Part shown: piece by piece, positions 21,192-33,978 of the stretch
Layout: each line of letters begins with the position of its first letter
Numbering within the stretch: position 1 is the first letter of the stretch
Source: Amaranthus tricolor
Lineage: Eukaryota; Streptophyta; Magnoliopsida; Caryophyllales; Amaranthaceae
Reading direction: 5' to 3'
NCBI RefSeq assembly: GCF_026212465.1
Contig: NC_080059.1
Span: 9,991,311-10,055,310 of the forward strand
DNA length: 64,000 bases
Position numbers and translations under genes: made by a program
Notes under the pieces: model-generated
The model's input: the letters and a program-made list of their open reading frames with translations, nothing else
The model's database searches: none
What the model was told of the DNA's origin: nothing

Positions 21192-22021
21192 GAAAAAATT
21201 ACCATGAATAATACAATTTTTTAATTTTTTCTCTACAATAATACTAACTTTTGATTAATCATGAATAATCACAACTTTAAGTATATTTTCCACTAGCATA
21301 TAAAATAACCTACAACCTACAAAATAGGTAATCTATTAAAAAAAAGACTTCTAAAATAATTAATTAAAAAACTTAATTTACAAGTTTACCACCTTCTTCC
21401 TCCTACCTGCCCCACCCAGCCACCTTCCCCACTCCAGTCCCTTCTCCAACACAAAACCACTATAGCTCTTTCCTTGTCATTCATCACCTTATCTCCACCA
21501 CATGTTGGTGAGATGGTGGTGCGATAGGTGGGTTATTAGGTTTCTAAAGTTGGGTGGGTGAGAGACTCGAGTGGGTTTAAGTGTGGGGTGGGGTGCGGTG
21601 GGTGGATCTTGTCAAGGGAAGACGACGGATGGGGTGGTTAGAGGTTGTGTTTCAATGGTGATTAGTAGATATGTTGAAGTTATAGGTGGTGTGGGGGTGG
21701 ACGAGGTGGCTTAGAGAATACGGGTATGGTGGTCACTTGTCAGGCAGTTTGTGTGGAGGTGCAAGTCAAGCCTGAGGGTGAGGGTTGGCCGCCGCCGGCA
21801 CAAGGGGTCGGGGAAAGCCCACAGACATAAGGGCGAGGGTGGCTACAAGGGATTATGATTTTATTTTAATTTATCTTTTTTTAAAAAATCAAATTACCTT
21901 AAGGTAACTAACAAGTTAAGGATGCTAGTGGAAAACACACCTTAAAGTTAGATTATTCATGATTAATTAAAAATTAGTATTCTTGTAGATGAAAGATTAT
22001 ATTATTCATGGTAATTTTTCC
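21192..22021. mobile_element. Inverted-repeat element with ~115-bp arms (family copy 1)
   Basis: The left arm begins GAAAAAATTACCATGAATAA. The right arm ends with its inverse (TTATTCATGGTAATTTTTC). The arms also share TTAATCATGAATAATC and TTTTCCACTAGCAT. The interior (about 21385-21850) is unlike the arms: it is GC-rich, with CCACC/GGTGG-rich sequence and GGCCGCCGCCGGC. That could be captured DNA, but no gene was recognised. A shorter relative lies at 31180-31530. Confidence 0.65.
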
Positions 22022-23090
22022 TATCTTTTTGGAAAATACTTTTTAGAACAAAATCATACAAAAGTCGAATCTTAAAAAGATAAATGAAAAATCGAACCTA
22101 ACAATGTCAAGAGATATAACAAATTTTAGGAGAAAGATAATGTCATCAATGTTTTGCTTTGGCACTATTTTTTATTTATAAGATATAAGATTTAAGATGT
22201 TAATAAACCCATCATAAACATTGTTACTAAATAAAACTTGTACTTCGTAAACAAGATGAGCTCAAATGGCTGCTAAGAAAGACAAGCTACCATGTCCTTT
22301 GGTATCAACAGAATAAAAAAAAAATTAAACGTCCAGCAGCAAGCTACAACTTATTCAGCACCACAAAGATTCAGCATTCAGCAGCATCTACCAAGCTTCT
22401 ACCTGCAAAAAGTTGAACATATTGTTTGAGCATAATATTTGGCTACATAAAATGTCAAGTAAACAAAATCTCAAAATACCAAAATAGCAACAAAATAAAA
22501 GAAATCATTCAGCAGCATCAGTTTCGCCTTGATCTTATTAATTTGCATTTGACTAGTTGGGCTATTTGGCAGGATGAGGTCTTATATTACACAAAAGTTA
22601 GCAAGAGTAGGAGTTGGAAGGAGAAATTGATAATTATGTATAAGACCGAACTGGTTTCAAAAAAAAGTAATTTTTGGAAGTGGCATTCAAAGAGAGAACA
22701 TAGTTACAAATGATATTTTGTTTAGGCTGGCTACAAGAGCTAATTTTTTGTTCATTGCCCCAATGCCATTAAGCTCCCATCTAGGGTGGGATTTGTAAGG
22801 TTACGAGAGCTAATGAGCAAATGAAAAACTTTATGCTTTCTAGGTTGTGTTGCCTTGCTGCCTGGTGTGGTGTCTATTTTAGAAGTCTGCTGTGCAGTTT
22901 GTGTGTTTCTGTTCAGCCCTGTTTGATAGCGGCACTAGGTACAGTGTTGGTTCTGGTGTCAAAAACCGCTCAGACCTGTCTTGTTCTAGCTTCTGCGCTG
23001 TTTGTTCTGGGAAATTGGAAGAAATATAGAGTTCGCAAACTAATATTTTATTTATTTGAACAATGAAGTCAATAGATCCACCATGCCTAT
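22022..23090. other. Intergenic, no supported gene
   Basis: Two short open frames (22426-22713 and 22821-23066) have no recognisable domain, and their composition matches the surrounding DNA. They are not called as genes. Confidence 0.5.
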
Positions 23091-23830
23091 ACGTTAAGAC
23101 GAATTAGATTGAAATGCAAGGGTTTGGGATGTTTGGTGAAGAACAATAGACAAACAAGAATTACTTTCATTAATATATCAACATACACTAATGACAAGCC
23201 TCACACAAGCTTTGAGAACACTATCTCAAAGTAAAGATTGAACCTTTAATGTCAATCTCACACAAATATACTAATACAAAGAAGAACTCTAATGGTAGAA
23301 TCCTAGTTGCCTCTCTTGTATAAGCCTTTCAATATCTCTAATGATGTTCTAAGACTCACATATATAGTCCCTAACGTATTAGAAGACTCTAGGACAAACC
23401 CTAAAAGCCCACAAATTTCCTGCAAAAAAAAGCTGTCAGAACGCGGGCTGGCAACCGCTCGACCGAATGCCCTTCCTCGACCAGGTCGAGCGGCTCTGTC
23501 AGTAGCCTGCTGCCTTGTGCTGTGCTGCTTCCTTGATCGTGCAACCTTCTCCTCGAGCCTTGCCTTGATCAAGACACTCCATGCCTTGCTCAAATCTCTT
23601 AAAATCATCATCATTGAACACTTGATGAAGTGATTCAAACCTTAACACCCCATTTCCTAATACCACACCACTCTCAAGTGTGCAAGACATAGCATGAGCT
23701 ACAAGATGCTCAAAATCGTCTTCAATATTATAGGAATTGGCTCTTCCTTCAACATATACAATCGGGCCGACGCTCATTGCCTCTTGCCCCACGTCCGTTT
23801 CACTGATACAAACCTTGAGTCATTAAAGCC
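23090..23830 (-). mobile_element. Possible LTR-retroelement remnant (minus strand)
   Basis: On the minus strand a 97-aa open frame (23499-23792) with acidic and basic stretches (FNDDDFKRFEQGMECLDQGK) runs into a GC-richer segment. An LTR-like AT-rich tail follows, with simple words such as ATTAATGAAAGTAATTCTTG. The composition differs from both flanks. No protease, integrase or RT motif is seen, so the class is uncertain. Confidence 0.25.
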
Positions 23831-25805
23831 TCTCTGACTAGGCATGGTTACTGGTTAGTTCACTTAACACACTAGGAAAAAAAATGGCCCCTTATAATGA
23901 GCAAGGGTATTTAGTGGGTGCATCTTGTGTACAGTTGTGTTGAGATAGTACAGGTGAATTATTCATAGACCTAGCAGACACATTGGGTTATGAAGGATCT
24001 TTACGAAGGAACATTTTATGAGCAACCTACAAATTGACTATCGTACCTAACAGATGATAGGTCCACTGGCTGAACTGCTAGAGTTTAGAGCAAGAATTCA
24101 AAATTGAATGTCCTATTCCTTCACCTTCTATAATTAGCTTTCCTTAGCACAACGGTGATATATTGGTATTCTTATATCTTAAACACAGGGGAAACCATTA
24201 GAGGATAATTCAAAAGTGGTTTGGCGATATAACAAGTTAACAACTGCATCAGCCCGTTATAGCATCAGCATAAGAATTACTACAATCGAACACACACGCG
24301 TATTTTTGCACTATATCCCTATAGCAAAAGTTTTGGACTGAGTTTTATTGTAATGATTATTGAAAATGTTAAGGAGATCTTTTTGACGTCTTTTACAGTA
24401 ATGAGTTATCCTCAGGGACCACGATCAAGATCTATCTTCCCCATGTAAAAGCATTTTAGAATTAAAAAAAATCAAGAAATTAGTATCCCATCCAACATTT
24501 AGCTTATGTGAAAATTTCATATGCTCATTAGCAAGCATATCAATTGATGGTTGCTATCAATTAATTCACTCAAAACAAGTTTAATTATGTATTTCATGTT
24601 CTCCTACTTCCCGTTTGTCCTAGAAAAATAAACACCAACATATCATTAGGTAAAGATGCCTTATCAGACCACAATGTATATCACTAATCTCGCCTCATCC
24701 TCAATTAATAACTTCTCCATCCATTCACCAAAATGAAAAGGTGTTGGATATCAAAACACATCTCAACAAGCTCCTCTACCACTTCCTTTATGAACAAAAG
24801 CTGATAAAAGTAATGTAATTACTGATTGATATCAGCTACAAGAAAGTACAAAATTGAATATGATAGATTTTCATATATCGTAGTACGACTAATCAGAACT
24901 CTTTATTTGTAATCAACAGAAACAGGCCACTTGGACCACACGTCGCAACGACATATCTATCCTTGACATTGCAAAAAAACAAATGCCCAGGATGTACCAC
25001 AAATTAACCCTTGCAAACAGATATTAGCTGAAGTACTAGAGGGTTCCTCTTAATAATTCAAATTTGCACGCCGACCATAATTAGAACATGGTCCCTGAGA
25101 CTCTAGCATAAGCAAAAGGTATGAACCAAATGAAGCTGCAACTTAGCATAAATTCATCTCATTTACATTGGAACATAAAGATATCACCTCCACCATGTAA
25201 TCCATCCTTAATCAATCATTTTCAATACAAATTCATCCATCATGTTAACATCTGGTTGACTCTACATCCTACATTAACTATTCATCCGTAAAACAGCAAA
25301 CAAATGATGAATCTCAATGTCTCATTATAGGGGATGTAATCATGATCCAAAAAACTCTAAAGTACTAGCAATAATGAACTAAAGCATTGATCCACAATAG
25401 GAAGAGAAGACAACAATTCTTAACTAAGCTATTGCCTATTACAAAGTTACCGCGCCTAACATGACCAAATTACACCAGAAAAAAACGGTAGAGAACTCGG
25501 AATTGCATACAATCCAAACGTTAAGATTCTACATCGATTCGACCAGAACAATATGAACAATAAGAATCAAATCTCCACAAACATTCTACAACATAAAATC
25601 ATCAAAACTTAATTGCACGATCATATCCGCAAAGATAATTGAGAATTTAAAATTAATCGTTGACACAAAAACCTCCAAAATCATGACTAAGAACTCAATC
25701 CTTAGCTGACAAATGAATAATCGAAAACAACAATTGAGTAATAACCAAAAAGACTAACCGAACAAAGGAACATCCAAATTGACAATTCTGATTGATCTTG
25801 AGATG
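23831..25805. other. Intergenic / 3' flank of the complex I gene
   Basis: No supported gene is seen on either strand. The right part (about 25500-25805) probably includes the 3' UTR of the minus-strand gene at 25806-25994. An intron in that UTR cannot be excluded. Confidence 0.4.
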
Positions 25806-25994
25806 TCAATTGTGAGAAGAGGAAGGGTAAAGTTTGTTGTAGAAGGTTTCGCCGACAAGGTAAACACAGAAGGCGGCAACACCGAGACCAAGGCCAGGAA
25901 CAGCATGGCGGAGTTGATTGGTGAGCATGGGGTGCTTCCTCCATGCATCCCTCCTTCGGAAGAACTCTCCAGTTGATCCCAAAGGCTTCGCCAT
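25806..25994 (-). CDS. NDUFB3: NADH dehydrogenase 1 beta subcomplex subunit 3 (B12)-like, mitochondrial complex I
   Basis: This is a single-exon 62-aa protein. It starts MAKPLGSTGEFFRRRDAWRK, the conserved start of plant B12/NDUFB3 subunits. HPMLTNQLRHAVPGLGLG follows, then one hydrophobic membrane span (VAAFCVYLVGETFY) and a short Ser-rich tail. It is an accessory subunit in the membrane arm of respiratory complex I. From memory plant homologues are about 70 aa, so this one is slightly short at the C-terminus. The start at 25994 is fixed by family conservation; a longer in-frame start upstream is not needed. The gene stands alone, reading leftward. Confidence 0.9.
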   Translation of the reverse strand: MAKPLGSTGEFFRRRDAWRKHPMLTNQLRHAVPGLGLGVAAFCVYLVGETFYNKLYPSSSHN

Positions 25995-27781
25995 TTTTAC
26001 TTCGCTTTTTTTTTTCTTTCACTCTCGATTAACTTCTCCTTCCTGCTTAGATGGGCGGCTCTATTCGGCTTAATTGTGTTTTCTTTCGACTTTGGGTTCA
26101 AGGATTTATTGAGCCGCTATCTTTTTCATTTCTTTTTCTTATTTTGTTGCCTTTCTCTAAAAAAAAAAATTGGAAACATTCATATTTTAATAGTTTAATC
26201 TTTCACCTATTCGATTGAATAATTCCACTTTGAGTTACTTTTAATAATTTAATTTTCACCCTTATTTTGTTGTCAGCATATTAATAGGTTATATTGATAG
26301 TAGACTAAGAATAAATGTGAATTATTATAAAATAAAAAATAATGCTACTAGCAAACTAATGGCAAAGGTCGGATTAAGAATTTTAGACCTTTAGAGTTCG
26401 GTTTCAAGTCTGGATCTATAAAAATAAATGGGTCCTGGTCTGATTCTGGTTGGACCCACTCTAGACCCGCCTCTTGACCCTCCCTAATTTTAAGCTTTTC
26501 ATTTTTAGGTATCATTCTTGCTAGGTTCTCCATGTTTATCCTTTTGTTAACTTCGATAATAGATATGTCTTGATTTGAGTTTTGTTGAATTGAATCCATC
26601 GTGACTAGGACTTGAAAACCTTGTGGTTGATTAGATGAAATGCAATTCATTATGGGTTAGGGTATAGGTCATTAAATACTCCTCGATGGGCTAGCAATTT
26701 TCTTCCTCCTTTGTACCTCTTGGACTTGAGTTCAAACTTTAGTTTGTATTCACTATCTATAGTAAATTAGCAACTAATAAAAACCAGAGAAAATATAATT
26801 TTATTCTTTATGTTTCATCTTTTTTCACTATTTTAAGATTTAAGGTTTCCTAAAAATAGAATGTTACAACGCAAAGAATCCAAACAGCATTACCGCACAT
26901 GAACATTCAAAGAATAAAGTCTTAAACGCCTAGTAACACAAACTTAAGTGCTTTTTAAAATCAAAACAAACAACTCAAAATACTTTTAATCCATCGACTT
27001 GATCCTACTTGATTTTCTCAGAGTATTTAATGAAAATCAAAGACAATATTGAACTCTGTGGAAGTAATTCAACAACTTCACCTTAAGGGGCCATGATCTA
27101 CTTGACAACATCACACGCTTATATCGCTCATTCAACAACCCAATTTCTATAGAGAAATAAATTAGACGAATAGATTAAGGTCATAAAATGTATGCCTTAT
27201 CGAAAACATACTTGATAGAAATTATATCAAAATTTTATTTATTCTGTTTTTATTTAGCTAACCTATTCAACATTTCTCAAAAGAGCATACATATGGCATT
27301 ATAATATTATTCTAAAATTGGATATGTTTATGAAATTTATTTAAGAGTGCTGCAACAGAGAAATAACTATTTCAATGAAAGTAAAGGGCATAAATTACAA
27401 ACAAAAGTTTCATTATGCCATTTTGTTGAACTTAATTGTAAAATTTAAAGTATTAATATCAATCAATTAATAAATACTTATATACCAACATGCGATATAA
27501 ATATTGGATTGGATGGTTATGTTAATTATACAGATATCTGACATAATTTAGCTAAATTCAATTTTAACCACCTTGACCGTAATAGACTGTATACGACTGA
27601 ATCCGTCCAAAATCATTCCAGCTTCTCCGATTCTTGATCTGAACTCTCGGTCCAATCTAATTTTTCACACCCCTAGTGTTTTGAACTATACAATCCAAAC
27701 AATTCGGGCGGGTCAAAGACCTAGGTAGAGCACCGCCCCATGTATAACAAAAGCTTTTGACCCAGAAACCGAATAGGATTA
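25995..27781. other. Promoter side of the complex I gene and intergenic DNA
   Basis: The first ~100 bases should hold the minus-strand gene's 5' UTR and promoter. A 26350-26480 segment rich in GGTC/GACCC words resembles non-autonomous element ends but has no clear border. The open frame at 26348-26650 is unsupported. Nothing else is recognised. Confidence 0.4.
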
Positions 27782-27960
27782 GAAAAACCCTACTATAAAG
27801 GCGTGATACCAGCTATTGGTTGCTGTTTACAAATACGAACCCTTCACTTTTCGCTCTCCTCAGATCCCTGTTAGAGTTCTTCCTCACGGCTCTAACCCTA
27901 GCATCCTTTTCCAATATACGCTTACGAATTCCTTGCTGTTTGTTTCAACATCAATTACAA
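27782..27960 (+). promoter_or_regulatory. eIF4A core promoter and first 5' UTR exon
   Basis: A TATA box (TATAAAG, 27794-27800) follows a telo-box-like AAAAACCCTA (about 27783-27793), and CTAACCCTAGC occurs in the leader. Telo-boxes near the start site are typical of plant translation-machinery genes. A GT donor at 27961 (GTAGGT) and an acceptor just before 28523 define a ~560-bp 5' UTR intron. Confidence 0.7.
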
Positions 27961-28524
27961 GTAGGTTTCTTTTCTTAATTTTTTATTCATCTGACTAACA
28001 ACTAAATAGATTTATATATTTTAGTTGCATACGTTGATTAGTTGTGTGATCTATTTATAATGTTACATGATTTATTTTGTTTGTGTTGACATATGAATTT
28101 TGTGTATAGTTTGCGTTTTTGATGATGTTTGCTGACAAATAATTGCACTTTTTGGAGTTATGATGTTGAGACTTACTATCTTTATTGATTTGTTGTGGTG
28201 CGATTTTCGTCCAAAGGTCGAATATTTTTTAAAATTCATATTAGTATTAGGGCGAGGGATTGTTTTTGCCAACACTCAATGGGACTGAAGTACGTAGCAA
28301 ATTTAGAGGGATATAGATATAAAATATAGTGGCAGTTTGTGTTTGGATTGTTTGATTAAATTATCTTTGAATTTGTTTATTGATTTTTTTGATACTGTGA
28401 TGGTGTAGAAGTTTTATTAGCTGTGCTGTGGGATTAATGTTGCAATTTTTCGATATTTTTTTTTGTTTTAAGCTTGTATACACTATAAATATGCATGTTT
28501 AATGTTTCATGGATCAATGTAGTC

Positions 28525-30905
28525 ATGGCTGGATTAGCACCTGAAGGATCACAGTTTGATGCTCGTCAGTTTGACAACAAGATGTCTGAATTGTAAGCCT
28601 TTTCACTCCCTAACTTCGCGTAATAAATGATTTAGAGTTTTGTTATCGATTCCTTTATGTTCTATGTTGTAGGCTTTCCGAGGAAGGAAGTGATTTCTTC
28701 ACTTCATACGATGAGGTTTATGAAAGCTTTGATAAAATGGGTTTGCATGAGAATCTTCTTAGAGGAATATATGCCTATGGTAATTATAAGTAGATTCGCG
28801 TTCATGTATTTTTATGTGTATTATATTCTTGAATTTTTTGAATCGTTTTTCGTAGGTTTTGAGAAACCGTCTGCAATTCAACAAAGGGGGATTGTTCCTT
28901 TTTGCAAGGGTCTTGATGTGATTCAGCAAGCGCAGTCTGGTACTGGTAAAACTGCCACCTTTTGTTCTGGTATCCTCCAACAGTTGGATTATGAGTTAAT
29001 GGAATGCCAAGCTCTTGTTCTAGCTCCTACTAGGGAGCTTGCTCAACAAATTGAGAAGGTTATGCGTGCCCTGGGTGATTATTTGAATGTAAAGGTTCAT
29101 GCTTGTGTTGGAGGAACAAGCGTCCGAGAGGACCAAAGGATCTTGGCTGCAGGAGTACATGTGGTTGTTGGTACTCCCGGGCGTGTCTTTGACATGTTGC
29201 GTAGAAATTCTCTTCGTGCTACTAGTATCAAAATGTTTGTTCTTGATGAAGCCGATGAGATGCTTTCTCGGGGTTTTAAGGATCAGGTATGGTGCACATT
29301 TTGATATATGTTCATATTTAACTGGGTTATCTGCTTTTTAAAATGGGAATTAGACTTGTGCAGTGCATCAAATTTTGTCTTCACCCTGAAGTTGCAGCCT
29401 GGTATTTGTAATCATATGATATGATATGTTCTTTGAGAAACTTCTCTGTTGGTCCTTCGCTTTTTGCTCGTTATCTTGAGATTAGTTGCCTCAAACTGAG
29501 AAAAAGGTATTTTAACGGCTGTCAGGTTGGCTGGTATTCAGTGCACTCTATTAAGTAGTTGATCATTGAGTGCTGCCTTTTTGGAGCCTCAAATATGATT
29601 TTTTAGTTATTTGTATTACAGAAATATTAAACTAGATAAACTGGTATATCCACTTTGAGGTTCTAATATTTTAATCATCCTTTAACTCTATTGAGGGCAA
29701 TAGCTATACATTATTCTTCCTTTTTATTTCAACTCCCCATCTTGTGTTCTTTGATCATTTTCTTTTGAAGTAAAACACATGTATGAAACAGGGGAGAGGA
29801 AGTCATGTGTTTGATTATAATAATATTTTTTTCAATTTACATTTTGTAGGGGAGGGTTGAACTTGTTTGTTGTTTCCTTTTAGGATTTGTAGTTCTGCTC
29901 AGTTAATATTATTGCTGTTGTAAACTATAGATCATGTGTTAGGCTGTAATGTTTTGGATATTGCTTTATCTTTTCAATTACATATTTAGTGGGGATTGTA
30001 GCTGTTGTAAGCTTTAGATCATGTTTGGGTTTTAATGGGTTTTTGATACCTACCTAGTTGCTACATAAGTTTGATAAAGTGAGGCAGAAGCAAATTGGTA
30101 CTAGGGGCTTTGCTGGCTTAGTCTACTCATGTAAAGCTAGATGTTAGAATATTTTATGGAGACGTAGATGCCCATGAATTAGGAGGGGGTAGTAAACTAG
30201 TCATATCACTTGTGTTTGTTGTAATGGAGTTTTTTTATTAGTAGAACTTATTTCTTATTTTTTCCACAGATCTATGACATTTTCCAACAACTACCACCCA
30301 AGATCCAAGTTGGAGTGTTTTCTGCAACTATGCCGCCTGAGGCCCTTGAAATTACCAGAAAGTTTATGAATAAGCCTGTTAGAATTCTTGTGAAGCGAGA
30401 TGAGCTCACCCTTGAAGGTATCAAGCAATTCTATGTAAATGTTGACAAGGAAGAGTGGAAACTTGACACTCTATGTGACCTTTATGAGACCTTGGCAATC
30501 ACTCAGAGTGTCATCTTTGTGAACACTAGGAGGAAGGTCGACTGGTTGACTGACCAAATGAGAGCCCGTGATCACACAGTGTCAGCCACACATGGTGACA
30601 TGGACCAAAACACTAGAGACATCATTATGCGTGAGTTCCGTTCTGGTTCATCCCGTGTCCTCATTACTACCGACCTTCTTGCTCGTGGTATCGATGTGCA
30701 GCAAGTATCGCTGGTTATCAACTATGATTTGCCTACCCAACCAGAAAACTATTTGCACAGGATAGGACGTAGTGGACGGTTTGGAAGAAAGGGTGTTGCT
30801 ATCAATTTTGTAACCCGTGACGATGAGAAGATGCTTTTTGATATCCAGAAATTCTACAATGTGACGATTGAGGAGCTTCCCGCTAATGTTGCTGATCTTA
30901 TCTGA
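28525..30905 (+). CDS. EIF4A: Eukaryotic initiation factor 4A (DEAD-box RNA helicase), 4 coding exons
   Basis: This ATP-dependent RNA helicase of the eIF4F cap-binding complex unwinds 5' UTRs in the cytosol. Coding exons 28525-28592, 28673-28779, 28856-29286 and 30270-30905 splice in frame to 413 aa, the usual full length. Helicase motifs run in order: Q motif ([12 protein letters not shown]), [42 protein letters not shown] and [11 protein letters not shown]. It starts [17 protein letters not shown], as in plant eIF4A. All catalytic motifs are intact. The last intron (~980 bp) is the longest in the coding region. No partner gene is nearby. Confidence 0.98.
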
Positions 30906-31179
30906 AGTGACGATGATAGGCTGTCATGTTTGTTTTTAGGGAGAAACTGTTTTGTGAAGTCTGTCCAATTAGTAAAGTTTCAATTTGGGCAACTTGTTTA
31001 TTGGATGATGATTATTTATCGGATTAGTTCACAATTTTACCCTTCTTACTATGCCTTGTTATTTTTTTCTTTCTGTGAATATCAGCATATCACTAACCCT
31101 TGTGTGGATGCCCACCTTTAATTTTTGTAGGATCCATGAGAGTATGAGACTTTTATTTTGTACTTATTTTTATAGATTT
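30906..31179 (+). other. eIF4A 3' UTR and downstream flank
   Basis: This T-rich sequence follows the TGA at 30903-30905. No single polyadenylation signal is certain. Confidence 0.5.
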
Positions 31180-31530
31180 TTCTATAATAATTTCAAGTTA
31201 TGATTAAATATGAATAATGTTAATTATAAGGGTGCTTTCTAAGAATGCACCAAGTAACCTTTTATCGATGTACAACAAGTTATTTTTTGCATAAAAGAAT
31301 CTTAAATGCAAAATCAAATAATAACAAATTAAAAATTAAAAAAAATTAAATAAATTTTTATTTTAATCTTAACTTTTAATGTTGATATTTTTGATATATA
31401 TTTTTTTTTTAGTATTTAACCTACAAAATTGATCACCATTTAGGCAATAATATTTCTGGGTAAGTGATCTTGAATTAGGATCATTCATGATTAATTAAAA
31501 GTTGGAATTATTATAGAAACTCAATAAAAG
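31180..31530. mobile_element. Inverted-repeat MITE (family copy 2)
   Basis: The right end carries GATCATTCATGATTAATTAAAA and the left end an inverse-related TTATGATTAAATATGAATAA. Both match the arms of the element at 21192-22021. This copy is shorter and lacks the GC-rich centre. It lies just past the eIF4A gene. Borders are approximate. Confidence 0.5.
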
Positions 31531-32520
31531 GTTGAATTATTCTAAATAATTTTTCTTTTTATGGTATCCGGTAGTTTGAAGAAGGGGTATGGGCATTGAG
31601 AATTGAAACTGGTTTCTTATAAGGAAAGTGGTATATGTTTCAACAAATAGTTTCAACAAAGTTAAAATTTGACTTGTACTTTTGTATTTTTTTTCTATTT
31701 GTTATTTTTTTATTTGGTATTTGTTTGTTAGGTTAGGGAAATCGTACTAACGTTTATAATTATGAATTTTATTTTCTTTGGGACTTGGAAGAATGGAGAA
31801 GATCGATAGATTATTATTTGTGCAAGTTTCTAATCCCATTGTTGTCATCAATTCAGTAAGAAATGGGCAAAATCAAGTTTCTTGTTAGGATTTTTTTGGT
31901 TTAGCATCCGTTTGTATCTAAACAAATAATGTCATGTAGTGTATTAAGTTTTATTGAGATTAAAATGTTCTGAAGTATAGAGTATGGTTTTATTTTAGAG
32001 CATGTAGAATGATACATCCTCTTTTTCTCTTTTTTTTTTCCATTTGACACATTATTATCTCTTTCATCTACATTATATTTTAAATTACTAATTATAAACA
32101 ATAAATGAAAAATTGACATTATCAATTGGCTATCAATAATAAAATGTAACGATAATTAATAATAAATTAAGACTTTTTTAAAATCTGAATTATTGATTTT
32201 TTTTTTTGATTTGCCAATTTTTTTATATTATTAATTTAGTAGTTTTTCTAGGTAAAATATATATTAAAAATACAAGCCAATAAGAGCATGACACTTGTCA
32301 ACATACAATTGGGCAAAAAAAAAGAAAAAAAGAAATAAAAATTATACACAATTCCAACCGTGTACTTTTATTGGGAAAACCAAATGCACCTCCTCTTTGT
32401 AAAGAGGATGAGGACATATCCTTCTTTTTAGAGGATATACATGCATTGAAAGGAGGACATATCAGAACATAAGAGGAGGTAGAAGGACAAGATTTTCATT
32501 CCATTGTACATACTCTTATA
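31531..32520. other. Intergenic, nothing recognised
   Basis: Strongly AT-rich, with no supported gene. The minus-strand open frame at 31901-32125 is not convincing. Confidence 0.5.
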
Positions 32521-32686
32521 AGGGTCCGTTTGGTTCAGTGAGCAGGATTGCAATGGTATAGAACCCCATACCAGGATGGTATGGATTTAGAACCTCATAC
32601 CAGACTAAAACTGTTTGGTTCAATCCTGTAATAGATATTCAATCCATTCACACTGTTTGGTTCAATTATGGAATGGATTCTCTGTC

Positions 32687-32691
<5 letters not shown>

Positions 32692-32779
<88 letters not shown>
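32692..32779. repeat. (AT)n microsatellite
   Basis: About 88 bases of near-perfect AT dinucleotide inside the Pack-type element. The apparent open frame across it is an artefact. Confidence 0.95.
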
Positions 32780-32783
<4 letters not shown>

Positions 32784-32908
32784 CATTTATTAAACACACA
32801 AATACATACACACATATTATGTTGCAAATATATATTCTATTATTTTGCTTCCAATATCTTATCTATAATGCCATATATACAGTAAAATTATTCTTGAAAA
32901 ATAACAAT

Positions 32909-33127
32909 CTAGCAATCATATATATCCAACAGCAATCTCCATTGATCCATTGATCCATCACCTTTGAATAACCCATCAATTAAACCATTTACAAATCCAC
33001 CATTTCCCATTCTAAGCCCCAACATTCCACGACCATCACAATTTCCACCATTATTGAAAGGCCAAATTTCAGATAATGAAGGGTTTGATGTTGCAAATGA
33101 ACCTTCATTTATCAGTGGAGGATCCAT
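32909..33127 (-). pseudogene. Captured 5' coding fragment of a bHLH79-like transcription factor
   Basis: On the minus strand an ATG at 33127 starts MDPPLINEGSFATSNPSLSE, followed by IWPF and a Gly/Asn-rich stretch. Plant bHLH79-type proteins begin with a similar MDPP...SLSEIWPFP block. The bHLH DNA-binding domain is absent: the frame runs into unrelated sequence and a stop near 32909. Sequence upstream on the same strand (33128 to about 33430) may be the matching 5' UTR or promoter. It sits inside a TIR element, so it is best read as a gene fragment picked up by transposition. The assignment rests on the N-terminal motif only. Confidence 0.6.
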
Positions 33128-33978
33128 CAAAGACTTCACCTTTACTAATCCCACATCTAAAAAATGTTAATTTTGAAACTTCATCTTAAAGCTAAATCCC
33201 CACAACTTTTTCAAAAATTAAGATGTGGGTATTGTAATTAACTAGTAATTCTCAATTGGGTAGTGATTAATTTGCTCAATTTTGGTTAGAATTCTTGCTT
33301 AATTGCTGAGTTTTTTAGGGAAATAAAAAAAATTAAATGAAGAATGAGCTTAATTATTATATACAGTGCAGTGCAGAGAGAGAAATTAGAAAGAGACCTG
33401 TTTGAGTTACCGTTATGCGAAGAGGGATGGAGGTCTAAGTGACTATATCCAAATTAGAAAGTGCCGGAGATAATAGCTGTACCGGAGAAGAGCGCCGCCG
33501 CCGGGGAGAAAAAGGTAAGAAAGAAAAGGGCAGGAACTGGCCGAATTCCGTTGAGCCCAAAGGAGAGAAGGTTGGCAGCGAAAATAAGACCGGTAAAGAG
33601 ATTGGGAGATTGTGGGTCAGTTATGTTGTGGATCTGAGGGAGACCCTGGCCGGTGGAATAAGGCGGTGGTGGCAGTAGATGGGTGCGAGACACGGCTGAG
33701 ACCGATGACGGGGATGGTCTGACCGAAAATTTCTGAGATTGGAGGCGGGAGATTGAAGGAGAGAGAGGGAAATAAGGAGGAGAGTGAATTAAGGTTTGAA
33801 TATGGGATGGAATGAAGTTTGAAATTTGGGGGTAGAAGGGTATGGGATTCTAGAGGATTGGAATGGAATGAGAATCCAAAGAGTATGGCATCCCAATGTA
33901 AAAAGGCCTAACCAAACATTAGAATGGTTGTGATACCATTTCATACCATTAAAAAAGAGCCAACCAAACATGCCTTAA

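Larger units (their letters stand above)
32521..33978. mobile_element. Pack-type TIR transposon (PIF/Harbinger- or hAT-like) with captured gene DNA
   Basis: The left end is AGGGTCCGTTTGGTTCAG and the right end is CAACCAAACATGCCTTA, an inverted pair sharing ~12-13 bases (GTTTGGTT). More GTTTGGTTCA-type words lie near the ends, as in Tourist/PIF-like elements. TAA precedes the left end and TTA follows the right end, so a target duplication is not proven. No transposase is present. The interior holds an (AT)n tract, a bHLH79-like coding fragment on the minus strand and a GC-rich block (33440-33690) unlike the flanks. Confidence 0.6.

Noticed and set aside
26348..26650. A 100-aa minus-strand gene
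   Set aside because: No recognisable domain, AT-rich intergenic context, and overlaps element-like GGTC words.
33454..33693. A membrane-protein gene on the minus strand
   Set aside because: Only a short hydrophobic frame without start context or exons; kept only as possible captured DNA in the Pack-type element.
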